NCBI GenBank assembly: GCA_001873945.1
Contig: MNYI01000188.1
Location: forward strand, 1-12,133
Source: Candidatus Desantisbacteria bacterium CG2_30_40_21
Lineage (GTDB): Bacteria > UBA9089 > CG2-30-40-21
DNA length: 12,133 nt
Direction: 5' to 3'
This document shows, piece by piece, positions 1 through 6,167 of the stretch (positions are counted from its first letter, which is position 1; each line of letters opens with the position of its first letter). The notes under the pieces were generated by a model. The model worked only from the letters and a program-made list of their open reading frames with translations. It had not been told where the DNA came from and did not search any database. A program made the translations under genes and the position numbers.

Positions 1-50
1 ATGGTTTTGTATTTTCCTAATTCCCCCTTATCAAAGGAGAGAGGGATGTT

Positions 51-88
51 CTTCTCTGTGCCTCCGTGTCTCTGTGGTGAGTAGTTAC
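51..88. repeat. Dispersed repeat copy, GTAACTACT-ended, abutting the HEPN remnant
   Basis: The stretch reads as a run of TCCGTG/TCTGTG-type units ending in GGTGAGTAGTTAC. This is close to the reverse complement of the left end of the element at 9924-10070 and resembles its right end. It is most likely one end of the same dispersed repeat family. Just upstream (about 20-45) lies an imperfect palindrome of C-rich and G-rich runs (TTCCCCCTTATC then AAAGGAGAGAGGGA), probably another repeat relic. No gene is visible in 1-79. I see only this one arm; a partner arm may lie before the window. Confidence 0.5.
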
Positions 89-226
89 AAAATTCTCCAT
101 AATGCTTTTGATAATAGACAAGAGGCAGATTATAAGGAATTAGCTGAAATATCAATCGAAAAATCAGCAGAGCATGTTCAACATGCAAAAGAATTTTTAG
201 CAACAGTAAAAAACTTTACAGGATAG
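80..226 (+). pseudogene. C-terminal remnant of a HEPN-domain (UPF0332-like) protein
   Basis: An open frame ending at the TAG at 224-226 reads KILHNAFDNRQEADY followed by an acidic/lysine helix ending AKEFLATVKNFTG. The pattern 'AFDxRQxADY...A(K/E)EFxxxVK' is typical of the C-terminal helix of small HEPN proteins, which usually pair with MNT nucleotidyltransferases as toxin-antitoxin modules. The frame has no start codon of its own and runs upstream directly into the dispersed repeat at 51-88, so the N-terminal two thirds, including the catalytic Rx4-6H region, are missing or lie outside the window. No MNT partner is visible. The HEPN assignment is by pattern only and rests on about 45 residues. 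It ends 18 bp before hisH and is probably unrelated to it. Confidence 0.5.
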
Positions 227-244
227 TATAGAGGAAATTGTTAA

Positions 245-862
245 ATGATTGCTATTATTGATTATGGGGTAGGAAACCTTCGTTCTGTTCAGAAGGGTTT
301 TGAAATGGTAGGGGCTGAGGCAATAATTACCAGCAATCCTGAGGTTATTGATACAGCATCATCCGTGGTTCTGCCAGGGGTTGGTGCCTTTAGCGATGCA
401 ATGGATAATCTTAAAAATCTTGGACTTATTGAGGTTATCCATTCAAGTATCTCCTCTGGTAAGCCATTTTTGGGAATATGCCTTGGTATGCAATTGCTTT
501 TTACTGAAAGTGAAGAGTTTGGGCATTGCTCTGGTCTTGATATTATCAAGGGAAGGGTGGTGAGGTTTCAAGATTCTACCTTAAAAGTTCCTCACATGGG
601 CTGGAATCAATTAAATATAAGAAAAAAATCTCCTATATTGCAAGATATATCGGACAAAACCTTTACCTATTTTGTCCATTCCTATTTCGTAGTACCTGAA
701 GATACAGGGGTTATTGCTACAACAACGGATTATGGTGTAGAATTTGTCTCATCTATCTGGCAGAATAACCTTTATGCGGTGCAATTCCATCCGGAAAAGA
801 GTCAATCTCAGGGGCTGGCAATGTTGAAGGCATTTGCAGGGTTGGATGTGGGGAAATTATGA
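245..862 (+). CDS. hisH: Imidazole glycerol phosphate synthase, glutaminase subunit HisH
   Basis: HisH hydrolyses glutamine and channels ammonia to HisF, which makes imidazole glycerol phosphate and AICAR in histidine biosynthesis. The 205-aa length is normal for the family. Visible signatures are the N-terminal IDYGVGNLRSV, the oxyanion-loop PGVGAF (44-49), the nucleophile elbow GICLGMQ with Cys79, and the catalytic pair His182/Glu184 in QFHPEKS. The ATG at 245 is preceded by GAGGAA (231-236) at 8-bp spacing. The stop overlaps the next start as ATGA (859-862), so it is translationally coupled to the nitroreductase. No hisF, hisA or other his gene is in the window, so its partner is presumably elsewhere or upstream. 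A sugar-amidation HisH paralogue (WbuY type) cannot be fully excluded, but nothing here points to it. Confidence 0.93.
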   Translation: MIAIIDYGVGNLRSVQKGFEMVGAEAIITSNPEVIDTASSVVLPGVGAFSDAMDNLKNLGLIEVIHSSISSGKPFLGICLGMQLLFTESEEFGHCSGLDIIKGRVVRFQDSTLKVPHMGWNQLNIRKKSPILQDISDKTFTYFVHSYFVVPEDTGVIATTTDYGVEFVSSIWQNNLYAVQFHPEKSQSQGLAMLKAFAGLDVGKL

Positions 863-1479
863 TAAACAATGATTCAATCTTTCAGCTTAATGAAACACTA
901 CAAACTATTAATAATCGGCGAAGCATCAGGTCATTTACTCCTCAGGAAGTATCCAACCAGCAGATAAATATTATCCTTCAGGCTGCAAACACTGCTCCTT
1001 CTGCACATAATCAACAATCATGGCGATTTATTGTGATAAAGGATAAAAAGAAGCAAGAATTAGCTAATCTTATAGTTGCCAATTCAAACAAATTCCCACG
1101 GCCAGCATCTACCCTGCTTCGTATGGCTGCTCGGAGCATTAGCAGTGCAACTGTGGTAATTATTGTTGTCAATACAGGTGGACTTATTGAACATGGGGTA
1201 GATCTTTTTAAGATAGAAAAAGAAATGGCAAATGATTTTTTTCGTACCATGGAGATTCAGAGTTCTGCAGCTGCAATTGAAAATTTACTCTTAGCGGCTA
1301 CATCCCTTGGACTGTCCACAGTCTGGTTAGGCATACTTTTCTTGATTAAAGATGATGTCTTGAAATTTTTGGATGAGCCAAAGGGTGAATTTATGGCAGT
1401 AGTTCCTGTTGGTTATGCAGATAAATCTGGTCTGGGACCTAAAAAACGATCGATAGAAACAATGATTAAGTATTTGTGA
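859..1479 (+). CDS. Nitroreductase-family FMN oxidoreductase
   Basis: This is a 206-aa nitroreductase-fold flavoprotein. It shows the N-terminal FMN phosphate-binding RRSIRSF (20-26), APSAHNQQSWRF (46-57), the helix SSAAAIENLLLAATSLGLSTVWLG (135-158) and the VPVGYA strand (183-188) that closes the FMN site. Family members reduce nitro compounds, quinones or enones with NAD(P)H, and others act in cobamide or F420 chemistry. The substrate cannot be read from this sequence. It starts inside the hisH stop codon (ATGA overlap) and ends 9 bp before tatA, so it sits within the operon. No signal peptide is present, so the protein should be cytosolic. Confidence 0.9.
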   Translation: MINNDSIFQLNETLQTINNRRSIRSFTPQEVSNQQINIILQAANTAPSAHNQQSWRFIVIKDKKKQELANLIVANSNKFPRPASTLLRMAARSISSATVVIIVVNTGGLIEHGVDLFKIEKEMANDFFRTMEIQSSAAAIENLLLAATSLGLSTVWLGILFLIKDDVLKFLDEPKGEFMAVVPVGYADKSGLGPKKRSIETMIKYL

Positions 1480-1488
1480 GGAGAAATA

Positions 1489-1728
1489 ATGTTTGGAATA
1501 GGTACGCAAGAGCTTATTGTTATTCTGATAATTGCCTTAATCGTTGTTGGCCCAAGGAAATTGCCTGAGATTGGCAGGGCACTTGGACGGGGACTCAGGG
1601 AGATTAAAAAGGCTACAGATGAGATAAAGAACCATGTATCTATTGAAATTGAAAATATAGAAGTAGATGATCTGTCTCGACTCGTTAAAGATACAGATGA
1701 GAAGGATGTTAAGGACTTAAAGGAGTGA
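1489..1728 (+). CDS. tatA: Sec-independent (Tat) translocase subunit, TatA/TatB family
   Basis: A 79-aa single-span membrane protein. It has the short periplasmic start MFGIGTQEL, one hydrophobic helix (about 9-20), the hinge GPRKLPEIGRALGRG (21-35), an amphipathic helix REIKKATDEIK and a charged acidic tail. These are the diagnostic features of TatA/TatB pore subunits that export folded proteins with twin-arginine signals. The F-G motif after the start and the short tail favour TatA over TatB, but the sequence alone does not settle this. The GAGGAG ribosome site at 1478-1483 overlaps the previous stop and is 5 bp from the ATG. No tatC lies nearby. It may help export cofactor-loaded proteins, but no Tat substrate is evident in this operon. 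Confidence 0.9.
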   Translation: MFGIGTQELIVILIIALIVVGPRKLPEIGRALGRGLREIKKATDEIKNHVSIEIENIEVDDLSRLVKDTDEKDVKDLKE

Positions 1729-1735
1729 TGCAAAA

Positions 1736-2086
1736 ATGGATATCTTTAACCTGAATAACATGCTTAGACCACAGGAAGTAACCAATGAAGAAGAACAGCA
1801 ACAAATGGAAAGAGAAAGGGCAAGGCCAAGGGAAGAACAAGAAAATATTCGAATTAAAAAGCATAGTAGTAACCAAATCGGGAGTATTGCCGAAAAATAT
1901 GGTAAGGATAGAGTAACTATCTCTGAAGAGGGACAATATGCGTATCAAGTAGCTGTAGATGTTATTGCGAATATGCAAACACCGCAAGCAGGGGAAGGGG
2001 TAATCGCCAGAATTAAGAAAAAACCAGAGGAAAATGAGAAATCAACTATAGCCGGGGTTATAAAAGGAATATTGGGAATACAATGA
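1736..2086 (+). CDS. Hypothetical charged 116-aa protein
   Basis: I do not recognise this family. Residues 1-42 are highly charged and glutamine/glutamate-rich (for example EEEQQQMERERARPREEQE) and probably helical or coiled coil. The middle segment, YGKDRVTISEEGQYAYQVA (55-73), weakly recalls the 'DxVxISxEG' segments seen in some FlgM-like or other small flagellar proteins, but that is not enough for an assignment. The C-terminus ends in a mildly hydrophobic IAGVIKGILGIQ. There is no signal peptide. The gene is real by context: AAAGGAG at 1719-1725 lies 10 bp before the ATG, it follows tatA by 7 bp, and its stop overlaps the next start (ATGA, 2083-2086). Confidence 0.75.
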   Translation: MDIFNLNNMLRPQEVTNEEEQQQMERERARPREEQENIRIKKHSSNQIGSIAEKYGKDRVTISEEGQYAYQVAVDVIANMQTPQAGEGVIARIKKKPEENEKSTIAGVIKGILGIQ

Positions 2087-2814
2087 GATATGGAATAATA
2101 TCTGATATTCATAGTAATTATACAGCCTTAGATACAGTCTTAAATGCAATAGGGGTAGTAGATAAAATAATTTGTCTAGGAGATATTGTTGGTTATGGTC
2201 CAAACCCAAATGAGTGTGTGGAAAGAATAAGGGGTCTTGATGGGCTGATACTTGCTGGCAATCACGACCTTGCCAGTATTGGTTGGAAGGATATGGATTG
2301 GTTTAATTCATATGCTAAGGAGGCAATTTTCTGGACAGAGGATCAACTTACTAAGGAAAACAAAGAATACCTTTTCTACCTTCCAGAGGTATTGTCACAA
2401 AAGGATTTTATTCTTGTTCATGGTAGTTTGTATAACTTTACGGGTGAATATATTGTGACTGGTGCAGATGCAAAAAGGAGTTTTGAACTTATGCAGCACA
2501 GAGAACTTCTATTGGTAGGACATACTCATCATCCCTATGCTTTTTTTAGAAAACAAAGACAACCTGTTCAAAGTTTGAAGCTTATAGATAAGGATGTGTT
2601 TTCTCTGATAAAGGATACTCAGAGTATTATTAATGTTGGAAGTGTTGGCCAGCCACGGGATGGGGATGAGAGAGCATCCTTTGGAATATTAGATATGCAG
2701 ACAAGAACTGTAACCATAAAAAAGGTTGCGTATGATATTAAAAAAACACAACAACAGATGACTGAGGCAAGGTTGCCAAGGTATCTTATTTCAAGATTGG
2801 CTATGGGACGGTAG
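2083..2814 (+). CDS. Calcineurin-like metallophosphoesterase (YfcE/diadenosine-tetraphosphatase-like)
   Basis: A 243-aa protein with the complete two-metal phosphoesterase motif set: SDIHSN (7-12, Asp8/His10), GDIVGYGP (33-40, Asp34), GNHD (59-62), VHG (112-114) and GHTH (146-149). The late NVGSVGQPRDGD (184-195) is typical of the bacterial YfcE/MJ0936-like clade. Members hydrolyse phosphodiesters or phosphomonoesters using Mn2+, Fe or Ni; the physiological substrate is unknown. It is soluble and has no signal peptide. Its start overlaps the upstream stop and it is followed after 2 bp by the DUF3108 gene, so it is an internal operon gene. Catalytic residues look intact. Confidence 0.9.
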   Translation: MRYGIISDIHSNYTALDTVLNAIGVVDKIICLGDIVGYGPNPNECVERIRGLDGLILAGNHDLASIGWKDMDWFNSYAKEAIFWTEDQLTKENKEYLFYLPEVLSQKDFILVHGSLYNFTGEYIVTGADAKRSFELMQHRELLLVGHTHHPYAFFRKQRQPVQSLKLIDKDVFSLIKDTQSIINVGSVGQPRDGDERASFGILDMQTRTVTIKKVAYDIKKTQQQMTEARLPRYLISRLAMGR

Positions 2815-2816
2815 AT

Positions 2817-3512
2817 GTGAAAATAGTATTGTTGTTTTGCACAATTATTACATTTTGTAATTATGGGTTTGCCGAAAGTTTGCCATTTAAGGAGAAAGAG
2901 ACATTATCTTTTTCAATAGAAATGTTTGGGATGAAGATAGGGAATCAGACCATTGCAGCGTGTTTGTTGCCTGGATCTCAAACCCTTCAATTAATCTCTG
3001 AAACCAGAACAGCACCATTTGTTTCAAAAATTTATAAACTGCATAACAAGATTGAAACACACATTTCAATGAAAAATCTTTTGCCAGTGTATATCAAGAA
3101 TCAGATACAGGAAGGCAAATATATCAAGAATTGGACTGTTGAACTTGACCAGATGAATCATTTTGGGATAATAACCACAGTAAAGGATGATAAAAGGGAA
3201 AGGATAATTCTTTCCCCTAATACCATGAATATCCCTGCCTTAATTTATTATTTGCGGGGGAAAAAACTAAAGCTGAATGATTCTCATTCTCTTGCTCTCC
3301 TTAACGAAGACGGGGACAAGGCGATAACGGTAAGGGTGGAAAAGCAAGAAAGGATTCGTGTGCCACAAGGTAAATTTTCTACCTTAAAGGTTGTGGAGTC
3401 TTCCGGGGGCGTAGTTATCTGGTTTACAAATGATGAAAATCGATTGCCGGTAAAAATAGAATGTCAGACCAATGCTGGTTGGCTAAAGGCAGAGTTGGTG
3501 GGAGTTAAATGA
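2817..3512 (+). CDS. Secreted DUF3108 protein
   Basis: A 231-aa protein with a classical signal peptide: basic start MK, hydrophobic core through residue 14 and a probable cleavage after Ala19 (GFA|ES). The mature part is beta-rich, with a LSFSIEMFGMKIGNQTI opening and the late pattern VRVPQGKFSTLKV...VVIWFTNDENRLPVKIE. This matches DUF3108, a periplasmic family thought to have a LolA/LppX-like half-barrel and to act in the cell envelope. No biochemical role is established that I can cite. The start codon is GTG, only 2 bp after the phosphoesterase stop, implying translational coupling; an ATG at 2815 is immediately followed by TGA and cannot be used. This is the last gene of the operon. A repeat end lies 7 bp after the stop. 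Confidence 0.82.
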   Translation: MKIVLLFCTIITFCNYGFAESLPFKEKETLSFSIEMFGMKIGNQTIAACLLPGSQTLQLISETRTAPFVSKIYKLHNKIETHISMKNLLPVYIKNQIQEGKYIKNWTVELDQMNHFGIITTVKDDKRERIILSPNTMNIPALIYYLRGKKLKLNDSHSLALLNEDGDKAITVRVEKQERIRVPQGKFSTLKVVESSGGVVIWFTNDENRLPVKIECQTNAGWLKAELVGVK

Positions 3513-3518
3513 GGAGTG

Positions 3519-3541
3519 GTAACTACTCAGCGAGGTGGCAC
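3519..3541. repeat. GTAACTACTCA repeat end
   Basis: GTAACTACTCAGCGAGGTGG begins 7 bp after the DUF3108 stop. Its first 11 bases are identical to the left end of the element at 9924-10070 and to the reverse complement of 78-88. It is either an isolated end of that element or a shared target-site motif. The inner sequence (GCGAGGTGGCAC) differs from the other copies, so only the terminal 11 bp are claimed. Confidence 0.45.
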
Positions 3542-3560
3542 AAGTTTCCCAGTTTGTGAA

Positions 3561-3728
3561 ATTTATACTCAAGTGGGGCATAAATTGCGTTTTTCGCTGG
3601 TCTTAATCAACGATAGCTGTGTTGTTCAGGTTCGCAATAGTATACTATTGCTCACCTTCACGCCTTGCTCTCCTTGATTAATCCTCACTTGAGAAAAATC
3701 GCAATTTATGCCCCACTTGAGTATAAAT
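3561..3728. repeat. Palindromic element E1 (168 bp) with long inverted arms and conserved core
   Basis: The outer arms 3561-3595 and 3693-3728 are inverted copies matching over 35 bases with a single extra A in the right arm (ATTTATACTCAAGTGGGGCA and onward). A second inverted pair is TTAATCAA (3603-3610) with TTGATTAA (3674-3681). The centre holds a perfect 18-bp palindrome, GCAATAGTATACTATTGC (3634-3651). The core GTTGTTC-N30-TCACGCCTTGC (3621-3668) is shared, with identical spacing, by element E2 at 7424-7576, while the arms are not shared. The element fills most of the gap before the ATPase gene and could fold into a very long hairpin. It has no coding capacity. It is probably a non-autonomous repeat rather than a dedicated terminator. 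Confidence 0.75.
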
Positions 3729-3782
3729 CATGGGTAAGATGCACATGTTACATCAGCAGAGAAGGTTAATGGAGGTGTTTCT

Positions 3783-5537
3783 ATGGAACAAGGAATAATT
3801 ACAAAGGTTTCCGGTCCACTTGTTGTGGCAAGGGATATGGCTCAGGCACGGATGGCAGATGTGGTGAGGGTTGGTGATATTGGATTGATTGGGGAGATTA
3901 TTGAGATTGCTGAGCATGAAGCATCCATTCAGGTATATGAGGAGACAGGCGGTATTGGCCCGGGTGAATCTGTTGTAACAACGGGTGAACCATTGAGTGT
4001 AGAGCTTGGACCCGGGCTACTTTCGTCAATTTACGATGGTATTCAACGACCATTAGATGTTATCAGGACACTTGCCGGTGATTATATCCCTCGAGGGGTT
4101 AAAACCAATGCCTTGAATCGTGAAAAGAAGTGGGCATTTGTTTCAGTGGTAAAAAACGGTGATAGGGTTACAGCCGGTGATATCTTAGGATGTGTTCAGG
4201 AAACCGAGCTTATTAAACATCAAATTATGGTACCTCATGGTATTGAGGGTGAGATTACAGATATTTATACAGGAGAATTTACTGTTATTGAGACTATTGC
4301 CAAAATACGGACTAAGGATGGGGTAGGGGATATAAGCATGATGCAAAAATGGCCTGTCAGGAAACCAAGGCCATATAAAGAAAAGTTGGTTCCCAATATG
4401 CCCCTGATTACCGGACAACGGGTGATTGATACTTTTTTCCCTATAGTCAAGGGTGGAACAGCCTGTGCCCCAGGTCCATTTGGTGCTGGCAAAACTGTTA
4501 TTCAACATCAATTAGCCAAATGGGCTGATGCTGAGATAATTATCTTTATTGGCTGTGGGGAACGGGGCAATGAGATGACGGATGTGTTGCTGGAATTCCC
4601 TGAATTGCTTGACCCCAAATCTGGTAAACCATTGATGCAGAGAACTATATTGATAGCCAATACCTCCAATATGCCGGTTACTGCTCGGGAGGCATCAATC
4701 TATACAGGAATTACCATTGCTGAATATTTCAGGGATATGGGCTATAGTGTGGCTTTGATGGCTGATTCTACATCTCGTTGGGCAGAGGCATTGCGGGAGA
4801 TGTCAGGCAGGTTGGAAGAGATGCCTGGTGAAGAGGGGTATCCAGCTTATCTTGCTTCACGGATTGCCGGGTTTTATGAACGCGCAGGACGGATTATCTG
4901 TTGTGGAAGCAATGGAAGGGAAGGGGCATTAAGTGTTATTGGGGCGGTGTCTCCACCGGGTGGAGATTTGAATGACCCGGTTGTTCAGTCAACCCTTAAA
5001 GTAGTAAAGGTCTTTTGGAGTCTTGAGGATTGGCTGGCATATGAGCGACACTTCCCGGCTATAAATTGGTTAACCAGTTATTCCCTGTATCATGAAAAGA
5101 TAGAGAAATTTTTGACAGGGGAAGTCTCTCCTGATTGGACTGAGTTTCGTCAGAATGCTATGAGTATCCTACAAAGAGAAGGGGAGCTCAAGGAAATTGT
5201 GCGATTGGTAGGCATGGATGCCCTGTCCAGCGAGGATAGATTGATACTTGAAACAGCTAAGACTATTCGTGAAGACTTCCTTCATCAAAATGCCTTTGAT
5301 GCGGTTGATAGCTACACCTCATTTGCTAAACAGTATCAGATGTTAAAGACTATTCTTAAGTATCACCAGAGGGCAATTTGTGCCTTGCAAAAGGGGGTAA
5401 AGATTGGGAATATCCTTTGCCTTCCTGTTCAGGGAGAGATTGTCCGTATGCGGGATATTCCGGAAGACCAATTAGCAGGGTTTGAGGGGATAAGACAGAG
5501 GATGGAGGAGGGGATGAAGGGATTGGAGGCAAAATAA
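3783..5537 (+). CDS. atpA: V/A-type ATP synthase/ATPase catalytic subunit A
   Basis: A full-length (584 aa) catalytic subunit of a rotary V/A-type ATPase, the ATP-binding subunit of the V1/A1 hexamer that couples ATP to H+ or Na+ movement. Evidence: the N-terminal beta-barrel start GIITKVSGPLVVA; the extra 'bulge' domain typical of A subunits (about 110-190); the P-loop GPFGAGKT (231-238); GCGERGNE with the catalytic Glu (257-264); and the subunit A stretch STSRWAEALREMSGRLEEMPGEEGYPAYLASR (329-360). A strong GGAGGTG (3771-3777) sits 5 bp before the ATG. Genes for subunits B, D, E, I and K, normally adjacent, are absent: upstream is repeat element E1 and downstream is a convergent gene pair. 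The catalytic motifs look intact, so this is either an operon split by rearrangement or a relocated copy. No promoter was identified. Confidence 0.95.
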   Translation: MEQGIITKVSGPLVVARDMAQARMADVVRVGDIGLIGEIIEIAEHEASIQVYEETGGIGPGESVVTTGEPLSVELGPGLLSSIYDGIQRPLDVIRTLAGDYIPRGVKTNALNREKKWAFVSVVKNGDRVTAGDILGCVQETELIKHQIMVPHGIEGEITDIYTGEFTVIETIAKIRTKDGVGDISMMQKWPVRKPRPYKEKLVPNMPLITGQRVIDTFFPIVKGGTACAPGPFGAGKTVIQHQLAKWADAEIIIFIGCGERGNEMTDVLLEFPELLDPKSGKPLMQRTILIANTSNMPVTAREASIYTGITIAEYFRDMGYSVALMADSTSRWAEALREMSGRLEEMPGEEGYPAYLASRIAGFYERAGRIICCGSNGREGALSVIGAVSPPGGDLNDPVVQSTLKVVKVFWSLEDWLAYERHFPAINWLTSYSLYHEKIEKFLTGEVSPDWTEFRQNAMSILQREGELKEIVRLVGMDALSSEDRLILETAKTIREDFLHQNAFDAVDSYTSFAKQYQMLKTILKYHQRAICALQKGVKIGNILCLPVQGEIVRMRDIPEDQLAGFEGIRQRMEEGMKGLEAK

Positions 5538-5588
5538 CGGTATGGTTCAAAAGACAGATAATCAAGGGAAATATCCACCACCTAAGGG

Positions 5589-5615
5589 GTACAACTTATT
5601 TTTCTTGACTCCTAA
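5589..5615. repeat. Direct repeat DR-left flanking the DUF116/DegT pair
   Basis: GTACAACTTATTTTTCTTGACTCCTAA-type sequence of 27 bp. It recurs in the same orientation at 7554-7582, the only difference being two extra T residues in the T-run there. The stop codon and last residues (RSQEK) of the DUF116 gene lie inside this copy. At the other site the same sequence is the right arm of palindromic element E2. Confidence 0.75.
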
Positions 5616-6132
5616 CAGCCTGTTGAGTTATAATCTGAACAACCTCTTCCACCTTATTCATATTCAGCACAGTATTTTTACAAGGTCCATTTGGTCTTTG
5701 GTTAATTATCCCTATTACAGGAAGTGGATACACATCATTAATTCCAGATTCAAGCTCTCGTTCACAACCAACAGCAATAATCAATCTTGGTTGATATTCC
5801 TTTATTATTGCCCGTGCAAGTGTGCCGCCAGGGGCAACAGAAAGCATGATATGTCGTTCCTCTGAGAAATTAATCAAATCCTTAATGCTGCATTTACCAC
5901 ACTTGCGGCAGTTTTTGACCTGACTCGTAATCTTGAATTCACAATCATAGTTTTGAAGGCAATGCGGGATCAAAAGAAACAGGTGTTCATTCTTAAGATT
6001 GGGTGGAATATTGGCTAATACTATTTGATTGTTTATACGAATAAACCACCCACAAATCCTATCCTGATGAAACCTGAGCAATCGAACAAAACTGAGTATG
6101 ATTGAAAACAAGATATTGATAAATAATCGCAT
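5596..6132 (-). CDS. DUF116 family Cys-rich protein
   Basis: A 178-aa member of DUF116. An N-terminal hydrophobic stretch (about 3-20) may anchor it to the membrane. It is followed by LIPHCLQNYDC (54-64), NCRKCGKC (74-81, CxxCxxC pattern), PGGTLAR (101-107), AVGCERE (120-126) and the hallmark YPLPVIGIINQRPNGPCKNT (135-154). Seven cysteines (58, 64, 75, 78, 81, 123, 151) suggest metal or Fe-S binding, but the function of the family is not established. I chose the ATG at 6132, with AGAAGGA upstream. A longer frame from 6276 would overlap the aminotransferase and adds residues with no DUF116 character. The gene follows degT by 35 bp on the same strand. Its final residues are read through the direct repeat at 5589-5615. 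Confidence 0.88.
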   Translation of the reverse strand: MRLFINILFSIILSFVRLLRFHQDRICGWFIRINNQIVLANIPPNLKNEHLFLLIPHCLQNYDCEFKITSQVKNCRKCGKCSIKDLINFSEERHIMLSVAPGGTLARAIIKEYQPRLIIAVGCERELESGINDVYPLPVIGIINQRPNGPCKNTVLNMNKVEEVVQIITQQAVRSQEK

Positions 6133-6167
6133 GGATTTAATTCCTTCTGCATCGCAGAGACACAACC

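Noticed and set aside
1011..1250. - strand frame opposite the nitroreductase
   Set aside because: It is antisense to a gene with clear family motifs and has no ribosome site or recognisable domain.
3635..3650. CAATAGTATACTATTG as an operator for the ATPase gene
   Set aside because: It is the central palindrome of E1 and E2 has a comparable though different centre, so element structure explains it better than a specific regulator site.
3561..3728. E1 as a transcription terminator for the DUF3108 operon
   Set aside because: The stem is far longer than an intrinsic terminator, has no following T-tract, and shares its core with E2, which fits a repeat element. It could still block transcription.
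5542..5865. A + strand frame of 107 codons just after the ATPase gene, a possible next subunit
   Set aside because: It runs antisense through the DUF116 coding region. Beyond the first 17 codons it has no protein-like composition, and those 17 do not resemble subunit B.
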